This document shows positions 26,336 to 34,624 of a stretch of 64,000 nt of DNA, one piece after another. A program made the translations under genes and the position numbers. The DNA is from Hymenobacter sp. PAMC 26628 (GTDB lineage Bacteria > Bacteroidota > Bacteroidia > Cytophagales > Hymenobacteraceae), in the NCBI RefSeq assembly GCF_001562275.1, contig NZ_CP014304.1, forward strand, positions 2,852,001 through 2,916,000, written 5' to 3'. The notes under the pieces are model-generated. The model was given only the letters and a program-made list of their open reading frames with translations, did not search any database and had not been told where the DNA came from. Each line of letters starts with the position of its first letter. Within the stretch, counting starts at the first letter, position 1.

Positions 26336-28612
26336 ATGGAACCAACTACCAAAATCGAAACCCTCGACATCGAAGGCATGACCTGCGCCTCGTGCGCGGC
26401 GGCCGTGGAAAAGTCGCTGAGCCGGGCCCCCGGCGTGCAGAGCGCGTTGGTCAATTTCGCCACTGAAAAAGCCACCGTGCAGTACGTGCCCGGCCAAGCC
26501 AGCCCGGCCACCTTAAAGGAAGCCGTCGTCAACGCCGGCTACGGGGTAATGGAGCGTGTCCCCGATACCAGCGCCGCCGAGCGCAGCGCCGAAATTGACC
26601 GCCAGAAAGCCTTGGCTTACCAGAAGCTCAAGCGCCGCTTCTGGGTGGCAGTGGGCCTGGTCGTGGTCATCATGCCGCTGAGTATGCTGATGCTCTGGCC
26701 CGCGATGATGCAGCGCGTGAATGTGCAGTGGCTCAACTACCTGCTGCTGCTGTTCACGCTGCCCGTGCTGGGCTACAGCGGCCGGGAGTTCTACGTATCG
26801 GCCTGGAACGGCTTCAAACACCGGTCGGCCAACATGGACACGCTCATCGCCGTGGGCACCGGCGCGGCTTTTCTGTATAGCCTGGCGGCAACCGTAGTGC
26901 CCGGCTTTTTTACCAGCCGGGGCCTGATGCCCGAGGTGTACTACGATACTACGGCTACCATCATTGCCCTGATTTTGCTGGGCAAGGTGATGGAGCTGCG
27001 CGCCAAAACGCAGACCTCGGCCGCCATGCGCAGCCTCATCGGCCTGCAGGCCAAAACGGCCCGTGTGGTGCGGTCCGGTGGCGCGGAAGTGGATGTGCCC
27101 ATTGAGCGGGTGCAGCTCGGTGACATTGTGGTAGTGCGCCCCGGCGAAAAGGTGGCCACCGATGGCCGCATCACCGAAGGCTCTTCCTCGCTCGACGAAG
27201 CCATGCTCACCGGCGAAAGCCTGCCCGTGGAAAAGCAAACCGGCGACCTAGTATTCGGGGCCACGCTCAATAAAACCGGCTCTTTCCGTTTTGAGGTAAC
27301 CAAAGTTGGTGCCGACACCATGCTTTCCCAGATTGTGAAGCTGGTGGAAGACGCCCAGGGCAGCCGGGCCCCCATTCAGCGCCTGGCCGATAAAGTCAGC
27401 GCCATCTTCGTGCCCACGGTGGTAATTATCTCCATTCTGACCTTCGTGCTCTGGTTTGACCTGGCCCCGGAGGCTACGCGCCTGCCGCTGGCTTTGGTCA
27501 ACTTCGTGGCCGTGCTCATCATTGCCTGTCCCTGCGCGTTGGGGCTGGCCACGCCCACGGCCATTATGGTCAGTACTGGCAAAGGCGCGGAGCACGGCGT
27601 TTTAATTCGCAACGCCGAAGCGCTGGAAAAAGCCTACCAGGTAAACACCGTGCTGCTCGACAAAACCGGCACCATCACCCGCGGCGAGCCGGCCGTGACG
27701 GACTTCGTGGCCCCCGGTCAGAACGGCCCGCGCCTGTTGCAGTTGGTGGCCGCCGTAGAGCGGCAGAGCGAGCACCCGCTGGCCGAGGCCGTGGTGCGCC
27801 ACGCCGAGGCCCAGGGAAGCGGCAGCTTGGCCGCAACCGGCTTCCGGGCCGTGGAGGGCAAAGGGGCGGCGGCTACCGTGGACGGCCAAGGCGTACTCAT
27901 CGGCAACCGCCGCCTGCTCACGGACGAGGGCATTGCCCTTTCGCCCGAGCTGAAGGCACAGGCCGAGCAGCTGCTGAGCCAGGCCAAAACGGTGCTCTAC
28001 GTGGCCGTGGCCGGGCAGGGCGTGGGTTTAGTGGGTGTAGCTGACACAGTGCGCGATACCTCAGCCGCCGCCATCAAGAAGCTTCAAGCCCTGGGTATTG
28101 AGGTGGTGATGATGACGGGTGACAACCCGCAGACGGCCGCCCAGGTGGCGGGTCAGGTGGGCATCACGCGCTACTTCGCCGAAGTGCTACCGGCCGACAA
28201 GGCCGGCAAAGTGAAGGAGCTGCAGGGCGAGGGCCGCATCGTAGCCATGGTCGGCGACGGTATTAACGACGCGCCCGCGCTGGCCCAAGCCGACATCGGC
28301 CTGGCCGTCGGCTCGGGTACGGACGTGGCGATGGAAGCGGCCGGCATCACGCTCATGCGCTCCGACCTGAATGGCGTGGTGACGGCCATTGAACTGAGCC
28401 GCCAAACCATCCGCACCATCAAGCAAAACCTATTTTTCGCCTTCATCTACAACACGCTGGGCATTCCCATCGCGGCCGGGCTGCTCTACCCCTTCTTCGG
28501 TGTCCTCCTCTCTCCTATGCTGGCGGCCGGGGCCATGGCCCTCAGCTCCGTCTCGGTACTCACTAACTCATTGCGCCTAAGGAGCTTTATACCAAGTAAA
28601 AACCAAAATTGA
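26336..28612 (+). CDS. copA: Copper-translocating P1B-type ATPase
   Basis: Inner-membrane Cu(I) export pump, 758 residues. It has one N-terminal HMA domain (GMTCASC, Cys17 and Cys20), membrane helices with the transmembrane metal site [11 protein letters not shown] (Cys398 and Cys400), the phosphorylation site DKTGT (Asp442), the HP motif [10 protein letters not shown], the TGD loop MMTGDN and [10 protein letters not shown]. One HMA rather than two is normal in this phylum. The cupredoxin-like gene and an HMA-AraC regulator follow in the same direction, so all three are probably one operon. Confidence 0.97.
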   Translation: MEPTTKIETLDIEGMTCASCAAAVEKSLSRAPGVQSALVNFATEKATVQYVPGQASPATLKEAVVNAGYGVMERVPDTSAAERSAEIDRQKALAYQKLKRRFWVAVGLVVVIMPLSMLMLWPAMMQRVNVQWLNYLLLLFTLPVLGYSGREFYVSAWNGFKHRSANMDTLIAVGTGAAFLYSLAATVVPGFFTSRGLMPEVYYDTTATIIALILLGKVMELRAKTQTSAAMRSLIGLQAKTARVVRSGGAEVDVPIERVQLGDIVVVRPGEKVATDGRITEGSSSLDEAMLTGESLPVEKQTGDLVFGATLNKTGSFRFEVTKVGADTMLSQIVKLVEDAQGSRAPIQRLADKVSAIFVPTVVIISILTFVLWFDLAPEATRLPLALVNFVAVLIIACPCALGLATPTAIMVSTGKGAEHGVLIRNAEALEKAYQVNTVLLDKTGTITRGEPAVTDFVAPGQNGPRLLQLVAAVERQSEHPLAEAVVRHAEAQGSGSLAATGFRAVEGKGAAATVDGQGVLIGNRRLLTDEGIALSPELKAQAEQLLSQAKTVLYVAVAGQGVGLVGVADTVRDTSAAAIKKLQALGIEVVMMTGDNPQTAAQVAGQVGITRYFAEVLPADKAGKVKELQGEGRIVAMVGDGINDAPALAQADIGLAVGSGTDVAMEAAGITLMRSDLNGVVTAIELSRQTIRTIKQNLFFAFIYNTLGIPIAAGLLYPFFGVLLSPMLAAGAMALSSVSVLTNSLRLRSFIPSKNQN

Positions 28613-28689
28613 TACGTTAAAAATGAGCGGTTTGCCCGCATTAGCGCCGTTCTATTCGTGGGCCGATTTTCAATTTTTAATTCAACAAA

Positions 28690-29067
28690 ATGGATACCTC
28701 CGCAATCATCGTCACCATCGTCGGTCTGGGTTTAGCGGCCTTTGTGCTGTGGTATTTCTTCTTCTCAGCCCGCCAGACAACCAGCGCCGTTTCCTCGTCG
28801 AGTGGGGTGCAGGAAGTAGACATCACCGTGAAAGGCGGTTACTCGCCCGACATCATTGAAGTGGAACGTGGCAAGCCCGTGCAACTGAGCTTTTACCGGG
28901 ACGAGGAAAACAGCTGCTCAGAGGAGTTGTTGATGCCCGATTTCAGCATCCGCCGCGACCTGCCGGCCTTTAAAACGACGCTGGTGGAGCTGCTGCCCCA
29001 GCAGGCCGGCACGTTCCCGTTCACCTGCGGCATGGGCATGCTGCGCGGCAGTTTGGTGGTGAAATAA
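28690..29067 (+). CDS. Membrane-anchored cupredoxin-like protein
   Basis: The 125-residue protein has one N-terminal membrane helix (IIVTIVGLGLAAFVLWYFFF) and a cupredoxin-type beta domain (residues 39-125) with VDITVKGGYSPDIIEVERG, RDEENSCSEELLMPDF and PFTCGMGMLRGSLVV. The usual type-1 copper pattern C-x-H-x-M is replaced by CGMGM, without the His, so a Cu(I) carrier using Cys and Met fits better than a blue copper protein. Its stop overlaps the next gene's ATG by one base. It probably passes copper to or from CopA. Confidence 0.88.
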   Translation: MDTSAIIVTIVGLGLAAFVLWYFFFSARQTTSAVSSSSGVQEVDITVKGGYSPDIIEVERGKPVQLSFYRDEENSCSEELLMPDFSIRRDLPAFKTTLVELLPQQAGTFPFTCGMGMLRGSLVVK

Positions 29068-29702
29068 TGATGCATCCCATGAAAGCCGACGTCAGCATTG
29101 CCCACGTTCTGCCGCCGCCGGGCTCCCACCGGCTGCTGATTAAGAACATGGTCTGCCCCCAGTGCATCCGGGTGGTGGGCGAAGACCTCGGGGCCCTGGG
29201 CCTGCAGGTGCACCGCGTGGCGCTGGGCGAGGCCGACGTATCGACGCCCGACGGAGCGGCCCCCGACTGGGCCGCCATCCGTACTCGCTTGCACGACGCG
29301 GGGTTTGAGTTGCTGGAAGACCCCCGCGACCAGTTGGTGGACCGCATCAAAACCTTGCTGGTGGCCCTGATTCACTACCCCCCGCCCGGCCCGCGCCTGC
29401 TCAACTACTCCGATTATCTGGTCGAGCACCTGGGGAAGGACTACCACTACCTTTCCCACTTGTTCTCCGCTTCCGAAGGCCTGACGATTGAGAAGTTCAT
29501 CATCCGCCAGAAGGTGGAGCGCGCCAAGGAGTTGATTGGCTACGACGAGCTGCCCATTGCCGGCGTGGCCGAGCTGCTGGGCTACAGCAGCCCGGCGCAC
29601 CTCTCGCGGCAATTCCGGCAAGTGACGGGCCTCACCCCGACTGAGTTTCAGCGCCTGGGGCCCGCCAGCCACGCCCGGCGGAGTTTGGATTCGCTGATTT
29701 AG
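29067..29702 (+). CDS. HMA-like domain fused to AraC-type HTH regulator with intact CxxC
   Basis: A 211-residue regulator. Residues 21-95 form an HMA-type domain with the metal loop MVCPQCIRVV (Cys30 and Cys33); residues 120-200 are an AraC DNA-binding domain (FIIRQKVERAKELI, ELLGYSSPAHLSRQFRQVTGLTPTEF). The fusion implies direct Cu(I) sensing coupled to transcription. It is translationally coupled to the cupredoxin gene (ATAATG overlap), so it likely regulates the copA operon. A paralogue with a broken CxxC lies at 24428-25084. Confidence 0.88.
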   Translation: MMHPMKADVSIAHVLPPPGSHRLLIKNMVCPQCIRVVGEDLGALGLQVHRVALGEADVSTPDGAAPDWAAIRTRLHDAGFELLEDPRDQLVDRIKTLLVALIHYPPPGPRLLNYSDYLVEHLGKDYHYLSHLFSASEGLTIEKFIIRQKVERAKELIGYDELPIAGVAELLGYSSPAHLSRQFRQVTGLTPTEFQRLGPASHARRSLDSLI

Positions 29703-29784
29703 GGTATCCCCCGGTTTCTGGTTATCGAGGGGTTTTGGAAAGGCGCTGCCTGATAGGCAAACCCTTTCTAGAAGTTAAAAGGGC

Positions 29785-29792
29785 TATTTTTG
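29785..29792 (+). promoter_or_regulatory. -7 promoter box TATTTTTG
   Basis: A perfect TAnnTTTG match, about 20 bases ahead of the small open frame at 29809 and the TonB receptor behind it. A -33 TTG with ideal spacing is not clear. Confidence 0.5.
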
Positions 29793-29808
29793 CCCCGTAT
29801 ATTATTCG

Positions 29809-30126
29809 TTGACTGTGCCCCTCCGTTCCCTGCTCCGAGTACTTACGCTGCTGCTGGGTATCTTCTACCTCGACACCGTATGCCAGACCGATGCGGAGGA
29901 TGCCCGAGCTTATTATGCCCGCGGGATTCAGGAATATGTGGCGGGGCCGGCTAAAATTCTGGTGGCGGCCCCGGTGGCGCAATCAAAGGCCCCAGCGGGC
30001 GATTACCGTCGGTCGGGTACCCGCCGGCAATGGGCGCATCAACGCCCGCAGCGCCAGGTTTGGGAAGCCAGCGCGGTTCCGGTGCTGGCCCGGCGCTGGC
30101 TGCGCTGGCGAGTGATACGCGTGTGA
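29809..30126 (+). CDS. Small putative exported protein
   Basis: A 105-codon frame with TTG (29809) or GTG (29815) as start. It begins with a signal-like hydrophobic segment (VLTLLLGIFYLDTVC), then DARAYYARGIQEYVAG and a basic Trp/Arg-rich tail. No family is recognised. A -7 box lies just upstream and the TonB receptor follows about 100 bases later in the same direction, so it may be the first gene of that unit. The basic tail could be out-of-frame sequence; this is a moderate call. Confidence 0.45.
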   Translation: MTVPLRSLLRVLTLLLGIFYLDTVCQTDAEDARAYYARGIQEYVAGPAKILVAAPVAQSKAPAGDYRRSGTRRQWAHQRPQRQVWEASAVPVLARRWLRWRVIRV

Positions 30127-30222
30127 ACCAGGTACTACCCCCCGAAGCCGGCGCGGCAGGCATGGCCTAGCCGGTAGTACCGTTTGTTTACCCCTCCCGG
30201 ACGCGAGGCGTCCCTCCTCTTC

Positions 30223-32460
30223 ATGAAATTACTGGTTTTATTGGCGTTGCTGCTTGGCAACGCCTGCGCGGCAGTGGCCCAAAGTCCGCTGCGCGTGCTC
30301 GTGCGCGACGCCCATACCCATACCCCTGTGCCCGGCGCAACCGTCACGGTGCCCGCGAATCATCTCGGTTCCGCTACCGACGCGGCGGGCCTCGCCGTAC
30401 TGCCCGGTTTGGCGGTGGGGCCCTACCGGGTGGTGGTTTCGAGCCTAGGCTATGCGTCGCAAACCTTAACCCTGACCCTGCCCCGAACGGAATCGCCCGT
30501 GCTGGTGGAGCTAACGCCCAGTGCCGCTCAAATGGAGGAAGTGGTGGTGACCGCCACCCGCACCAACTCCCGCATCGAGGACCAGCCCGAGCGCATTGAG
30601 GTGCTGGGCGAGGAAGAAATGCGGGAAGAAGGCGGCATCAAGCCCGGCAACATCGCCAGCCTGCTGGGCGACGTGGCTGGCACCCAGGTGCAGCCCACCT
30701 CGCCCACCACGGGCAACGCCGACCTGCGCATTCAGGGCCTACAGGGGCAATATTCTCAGATTTTACGCGACGGGCTGCCACTCTACGGGGGCTTTGCCGG
30801 CAGCTTCGGCCTGCTGGCTATCCCGCCGCTCGACCTGCGCCAGGTGGAGTTGCTCAAGGGTTCCAACTCCACGCTCTACGGGGGCGGGGCCATTGCGGGC
30901 CTGGTGAACCTGGTGAGCCGAACGCCGACCCTGGGCACCCCCCAGTTCGCGGCCACGCTCAACCAGAGCACCCTGAAGGAAACCAACCTGACCGCCTTCG
31001 CCGCCCAGCGTGGGCCCCGGTGGGGCTACTCCTTTTTTGGGGGCCTGACCCGGCAGCAGGACGTAGACGTGGACGGCGACGGCTTCGTAGACGTGCCGCG
31101 CGTGCGCAGCCTGACGGTACACCCCCGGCTGTTTTACTACCCCACCCCGCACAGCCAGCTAGCGGTGGGCTACACCGGCACCTTCGATGAGCGGCGCGGC
31201 GGTGACCAGACCGTGCTCCAGGGAAGAACAGACGTGGTCGGCGGCCCGGCCTACTTCGTTACCAATGCCAGCCAGCGCCATACCCTCGACGCCTTATATA
31301 CCAACGACAGCGTGGGCACCGGCCGGCTAACGCTGAAGGGCGCCTTTACCAGTTTTTCACGCGATGTGCGCACCAACACCGTGGCGTTTCAGGCCGGCCA
31401 GATGGCCTACTACACCGAGGCCAGCTACCTGCAGCCGCTGGGCAAGCAGCATACGCTCGTGGTGGGGCTGAACGCCAACGGCGAGCAGTTGCGCCCGGCA
31501 GTGGGCAGCGCGACTCCCTTGCGGGGCCCCTACGCCTACTACACCCTCGGCGCGTTTGCCCAGGATAACTGGCACCCCGGCCCGCGCCTGGACGTGCAGG
31601 CCGGGTTTCGGCTGGACCACCACAATGCCTACGGCGCTTTTCCGCTGCCACGCTTGGCCCTGCTTTACAAGCTGAGTACTGCCTTCACGGCCCGCCTAAA
31701 TGGGGGCCTGGGCTACCGGGTGCCGGTGCCCTACGTCAATAGCCTCGACGAGCGCGAATACCCGCAGATTCAGCCCTTGCTAGGCCTGCGGGCCGAGACC
31801 TCGCAGGGCCTCAACGGGGATCTGAACTACCAGCGCATCATTCCGGGGTTTGACGACGACGGCGCCCCGCTCATCATCAGCCTCAACCAGTCGTTTTTCT
31901 ACACGCGCCTGCAACACCCCCTCGTACTGCCCGATGGCTCGGCCGGCAGCGGGGCTTACCTGCCCGGTAGCGGCCCGCTGAGCTGGCAAAATGCCGCCGC
32001 GCCGGTCGTAGCCCAGGGCCTGGAAACGTACCTGCGCCTGCGTTTAGACGAGACGGAACTATACCTGGGCTATGTTTTTACCGACGCCCGGCGCACGTAC
32101 GACCCAGTGAACCCGCACGTTGAGCTGGCCGCGCGGCACAAGTTCGCCGCCGTAGGCACGGTGGAAGTGACTGATAGCTTTGGTGCGGGCCTGGAGGCAT
32201 CCTACACCGGCCAGCAGTACCGCTCCGATGGTTCGACCACGCCCGGCTACCCTATTTTCGCGGCCTTGCTGCGCTATCGCATCGGTCCGTGGACGCTGGT
32301 GCTCAACGGCGAAAACCTGCTGGATTACCGCCAAACCCGCCACGAACGGGTGGTGCTGCCGCCCTACGGCAACCCGGTTTTTCGCCAGCTGTGGGCCCCG
32401 GTCGAGGGGCGGGTGGCCAACCTCTCGCTGAACTGGCGTTTCGGGGCCACGGGATTCTAA
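30223..32460 (+). CDS. TonB-dependent outer membrane receptor
   Basis: A 745-residue outer-membrane active transporter. From the ATG at 30223 it has a signal peptide (LLVLLALLLGNACAAVAQ), a carboxypeptidase-regulatory-like domain (VPGATVTVPAN ... GPYRVVVSSLGYASQTL), a TonB box region near EEVVVTATRTNSR, a plug domain (LQGQYSQILRDGLPLYGGFAGSFG and LLKGSNSTLYGGGAIAG), and a beta-barrel ending RVANLSLNWRFG. The substrate is not shown by sequence; location beside the copper region suggests metal or a metal chelate. Confidence 0.93.
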   Translation: MKLLVLLALLLGNACAAVAQSPLRVLVRDAHTHTPVPGATVTVPANHLGSATDAAGLAVLPGLAVGPYRVVVSSLGYASQTLTLTLPRTESPVLVELTPSAAQMEEVVVTATRTNSRIEDQPERIEVLGEEEMREEGGIKPGNIASLLGDVAGTQVQPTSPTTGNADLRIQGLQGQYSQILRDGLPLYGGFAGSFGLLAIPPLDLRQVELLKGSNSTLYGGGAIAGLVNLVSRTPTLGTPQFAATLNQSTLKETNLTAFAAQRGPRWGYSFFGGLTRQQDVDVDGDGFVDVPRVRSLTVHPRLFYYPTPHSQLAVGYTGTFDERRGGDQTVLQGRTDVVGGPAYFVTNASQRHTLDALYTNDSVGTGRLTLKGAFTSFSRDVRTNTVAFQAGQMAYYTEASYLQPLGKQHTLVVGLNANGEQLRPAVGSATPLRGPYAYYTLGAFAQDNWHPGPRLDVQAGFRLDHHNAYGAFPLPRLALLYKLSTAFTARLNGGLGYRVPVPYVNSLDEREYPQIQPLLGLRAETSQGLNGDLNYQRIIPGFDDDGAPLIISLNQSFFYTRLQHPLVLPDGSAGSGAYLPGSGPLSWQNAAAPVVAQGLETYLRLRLDETELYLGYVFTDARRTYDPVNPHVELAARHKFAAVGTVEVTDSFGAGLEASYTGQQYRSDGSTTPGYPIFAALLRYRIGPWTLVLNGENLLDYRQTRHERVVLPPYGNPVFRQLWAPVEGRVANLSLNWRFGATGF

Positions 32461-32461
32461 G

Positions 32462-32640
32462 CAGCTGTTTGAATTAACTAAGATGCTCTTACGGCGGTCA
32501 TGCTCATCTGGCGTCCGCGCAGCCGAAGCATTTCTCCCGTAGCACCCCCTGGGCCAGGGCACGCAGGGTCGAATCTTGCCCCTGAGAAGCTGTTTGAGTT
32601 AATAAAGCGGTCATGCTCATCTGGCGTTCGCGTAGCCGAT
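32462..32640. repeat. Duplicated HAEPVEA-type repeat, about 50 bp per copy
   Basis: Copies at 32462-32525 and 32588-32640 share GAAGCTGTTTGA-like starts, TTAA and GCGGTCATGCTCATCTGGCG, then CGCAGCCGA or CGTAGCCGA. The first copy has an extra 12-15 bases. The sequence family resembles the palindromic elements elsewhere in the window. It borders the truncated lipoprotein. Confidence 0.65.
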
Positions 32641-32744
32641 GGACCCATTTTTTCGTGTTCGGCACTGTTGGGCCGGGAATTACACCCGCCGCCGGCTACA
32701 CCAGCCGCGAAGAGTAGGGCCGTTAGCGCTTGATAAAGTTTCAT
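32478..32744 (-). pseudogene. Lipoprotein gene cut short by repeat sequence
   Basis: The frame begins with a clear lipoprotein signal (LTALLFAAGVAGGGC, Cys21 lipidated), followed by only about 15 native-looking residues (NSRPNSAEHEKMGPSA). The remaining residues (TRTPDEHDRFINSN...) are translated from the repeat copies, so the original C-terminus is gone. It is convergent with the TonB receptor. An expressed small lipoprotein with a replaced tail cannot be excluded. Confidence 0.55.
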
Positions 32745-32804
32745 AGAGAACGGGCTAAGGATCGGAAAGGGGGACTTGGGATAGTCTAGTTAAGCAGGAG
32801 AAAA

Positions 32805-32912
32805 TTAGGTGATATTGGCAAGTTTTTGTTGATGAGAGAGATAAGGTTTTAAATAACCGGTGCTGGAGTGTCGGCGTTTGTGATTGTAGTAGTCAAAATA
32901 TTCGGCAGCAGG
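32805..32912 (-). pseudogene. IS3-family OrfB C-terminal remnant
   Basis: In-frame codons give AEYFDYYNHKRRHSSTGYL, then KPYLSHQQKLANIT and a stop at 32805-32807. This is the C-terminal tail of an IS150/IS3-type integrase (DYYNHxRRHSALGY pattern). No catalytic core or inverted repeat is left. It is fused directly to PAS-domain debris at about 32913. Confidence 0.8.
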
Positions 32913-32915
32913 GGC

Positions 32916-33215
32916 TGCGTGGTGCCATCCTGGTGGCGCAGCTGGTAGCTCAGCTCCCGCACGTGGCCTTGCAGCAGCGGTTCGCCGTGCATCTCAAGGC
33001 GCAGCGCTCCGCCTATGGTCAGCAGCTGTTAAAGGCGGCGGCGGGCTACCAGCTCTTCGCGGGCGTACCCCGGCCAATGGAGCAGGGTGTGGTTGAGTTT
33101 CACCAGCGTGCCGTCGGGCAGGCAGGAGCAATAGCCGCACGGAGATTGCTCGTACAATTCCTACGCGCTTTCCTGCGTCGAGCTCAGGCCAAGGCCCGGC
33201 TTATCACCGTTAGCG
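32916..33215 (-). pseudogene. PAS-domain remnant, probably of an RsbP-like phosphatase
   Basis: The decayed frame reads CGYCSCLPDGTLVKLNHTLL, then GYAREELVARRRL, a TAA, QLLTIGGALRLEMHGEPLL and a PAS end (HVRELSYQLRHQDGTT). A second stop lies upstream. This matches the N-terminal PAS domain of RsbP-type PAS-SpoIIE phosphatases, which pair with RsbQ hydrolases. It directly follows an RsbQ-like gene and is cut off by an IS3 remnant, so the phosphatase has been lost. Confidence 0.7.
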
Positions 33216-33219
33216 GCCG

Positions 33220-34032
33220 TCATGCGGGAAGGGGGCCCTGCGATTGGAGGTAGGTCCGTATGGCTGCAATAGTGGCCTGCGGCGCGCTCATGTGCGGGCA
33301 GTGGCCGGCGGTATCCATGACCACTAACTGGCTGCCGGCCAGCTGCTCGTGCAGGTAGGTGCCCACGGACAGCGGCGCAATCAGGTCACGGGCGCTCTGC
33401 AAAATCAGGGTCGGGGTGCGCACCCGGCGCAGGTCGGCCCGTTCGTCGCCCCGGAACGTGACCCCGGCGAAATGCCGGGCAATGGCCGGGTCGGTGCGGC
33501 AAAAGCTATTGGCCAGCTCGGCGGCCAGCTCCGGCTGGTCGGGATGGGCCATGATGACGGGCGCAAACGCCGCCGACCAGCCCAGGTAGTTGCTGTCCAT
33601 GGCTTCCAGCAGTTCGTCAATGTCAGCCGGCTCGAAGCCGCCTACATAGTCACCCTCATTGATGTAGCGCGGCGAGGGCGCCACGAGCACGAGCCGGGCA
33701 AACCGTGCGGGCTCCTGAATAGCCGCCAGCACGCCAATCATGGCACTCACCGAATGGCCCACGTACACTACGGCGTGCAAATCCAGCGCCTGAAGTACCT
33801 CGCGCACGTCTTCGGCGTGCGCGGCCAGGGTGCTGTATCGTGCCGGGTCATAGGCCGCCAGGTCAGAATTACCGGCCCCTACCAGGTCGAGCAGCACCAC
33901 ACGGTACGCCGCTTCAAAGGCTGGCGCTACCAACCGCCACATGTGCTGGTCGCAGCCAAAACCGTGCACAAATACGATTGCCTGGGGCCCCGTGCCAGAC
34001 ACCCTGACGTGGTGACGTTTCAATGCGTCCAT
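33220..34032 (-). CDS. Alpha/beta hydrolase, RsbQ-like
   Basis: The 270-residue protein has the RsbQ pattern: VFVHGFGCDQHMWRLVAPAF (oxyanion region), LLDLVGAGNSDL, the nucleophile elbow GHSVSAMIGVLA (Ser about 97), and the acid/His end SARDLIAPLSVG and TAGHCPHMSAP. RsbQ in Bacillus activates the PAS phosphatase RsbP under energy stress. Here the downstream partner survives only as a PAS relic, so the hydrolase is an orphan and its present role is unknown. Confidence 0.85.
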   Translation of the reverse strand: MDALKRHHVRVSGTGPQAIVFVHGFGCDQHMWRLVAPAFEAAYRVVLLDLVGAGNSDLAAYDPARYSTLAAHAEDVREVLQALDLHAVVYVGHSVSAMIGVLAAIQEPARFARLVLVAPSPRYINEGDYVGGFEPADIDELLEAMDSNYLGWSAAFAPVIMAHPDQPELAAELANSFCRTDPAIARHFAGVTFRGDERADLRRVRTPTLILQSARDLIAPLSVGTYLHEQLAGSQLVVMDTAGHCPHMSAPQATIAAIRTYLQSQGPLPA

Positions 34033-34192
34033 AAGGATATCAGCAATCTAATATCAGCAATCTAATAGAAGCACAATATGCTAAAAGCAGGGCAGCAGCT
34101 AGTAAATTTAGCGGAAAGCGTTAACTCCGGTTCGCTCCCGTTCCTCCTTCGGGAACTTGTCCTACACCTGCTGCAGTAGCCCGCCCTTTTCC

Positions 34193-34597
34193 TTACTCGG
34201 GGCTGGGGCACAGCTGCCCGGCGGCGTGCCGGATGCCCTGAACCCCGTCCTCATTGAGGGGCTTGTGGATAATGCCGCTCACCAAGGCAAAATCTTTCGC
34301 CCGGGACGTGTCGGCCAGCGCCAGGGAAGACGTCAGGATATAGATGTGGCAGCGGCCGGCCAGCGCCGCCGCGTACGGCCGCAGGGCCTCTAGAAATTCC
34401 CATCCGTTCATTACCGGCATGTTCAGGTCGAGCAAAATGACGGCCGGCACCTCCGTTGGCAGGTGGGACGAGAGAAAGTGCAGCGCCTCTTCGGCCGTGG
34501 CAAACGGGCGGATGGGGGAGGTAACGCCTTCCTGACGCAGCACTTGCTCGGCCAAGAACAAGCTGATGGGATCGTCGTCGATCAGATAGGTCAGCAT
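34193..34597 (-). CDS. Single-domain response regulator
   Basis: A 134-residue receiver domain without output domain. It has the acidic pair near the N-terminus (YLIDDDPIS), the phosphorylated Asp in ILLDLNMPVMNGWEF (about residue 56), Thr/Ser in LTSSLALADT and the Lys in IHKPLN. Such stand-alone receivers pass phosphate or bind a partner. It starts 27 bases after the stop of the multi-PAS histidine kinase and is very likely its cognate partner. Confidence 0.92.
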   Translation of the reverse strand: MLTYLIDDDPISLFLAEQVLRQEGVTSPIRPFATAEEALHFLSSHLPTEVPAVILLDLNMPVMNGWEFLEALRPYAAALAGRCHIYILTSSLALADTSRAKDFALVSGIIHKPLNEDGVQGIRHAAGQLCPSPE

Positions 34598-34624
34598 TAG
34601 GCAAGGGACGAGTTAAAAAATACT

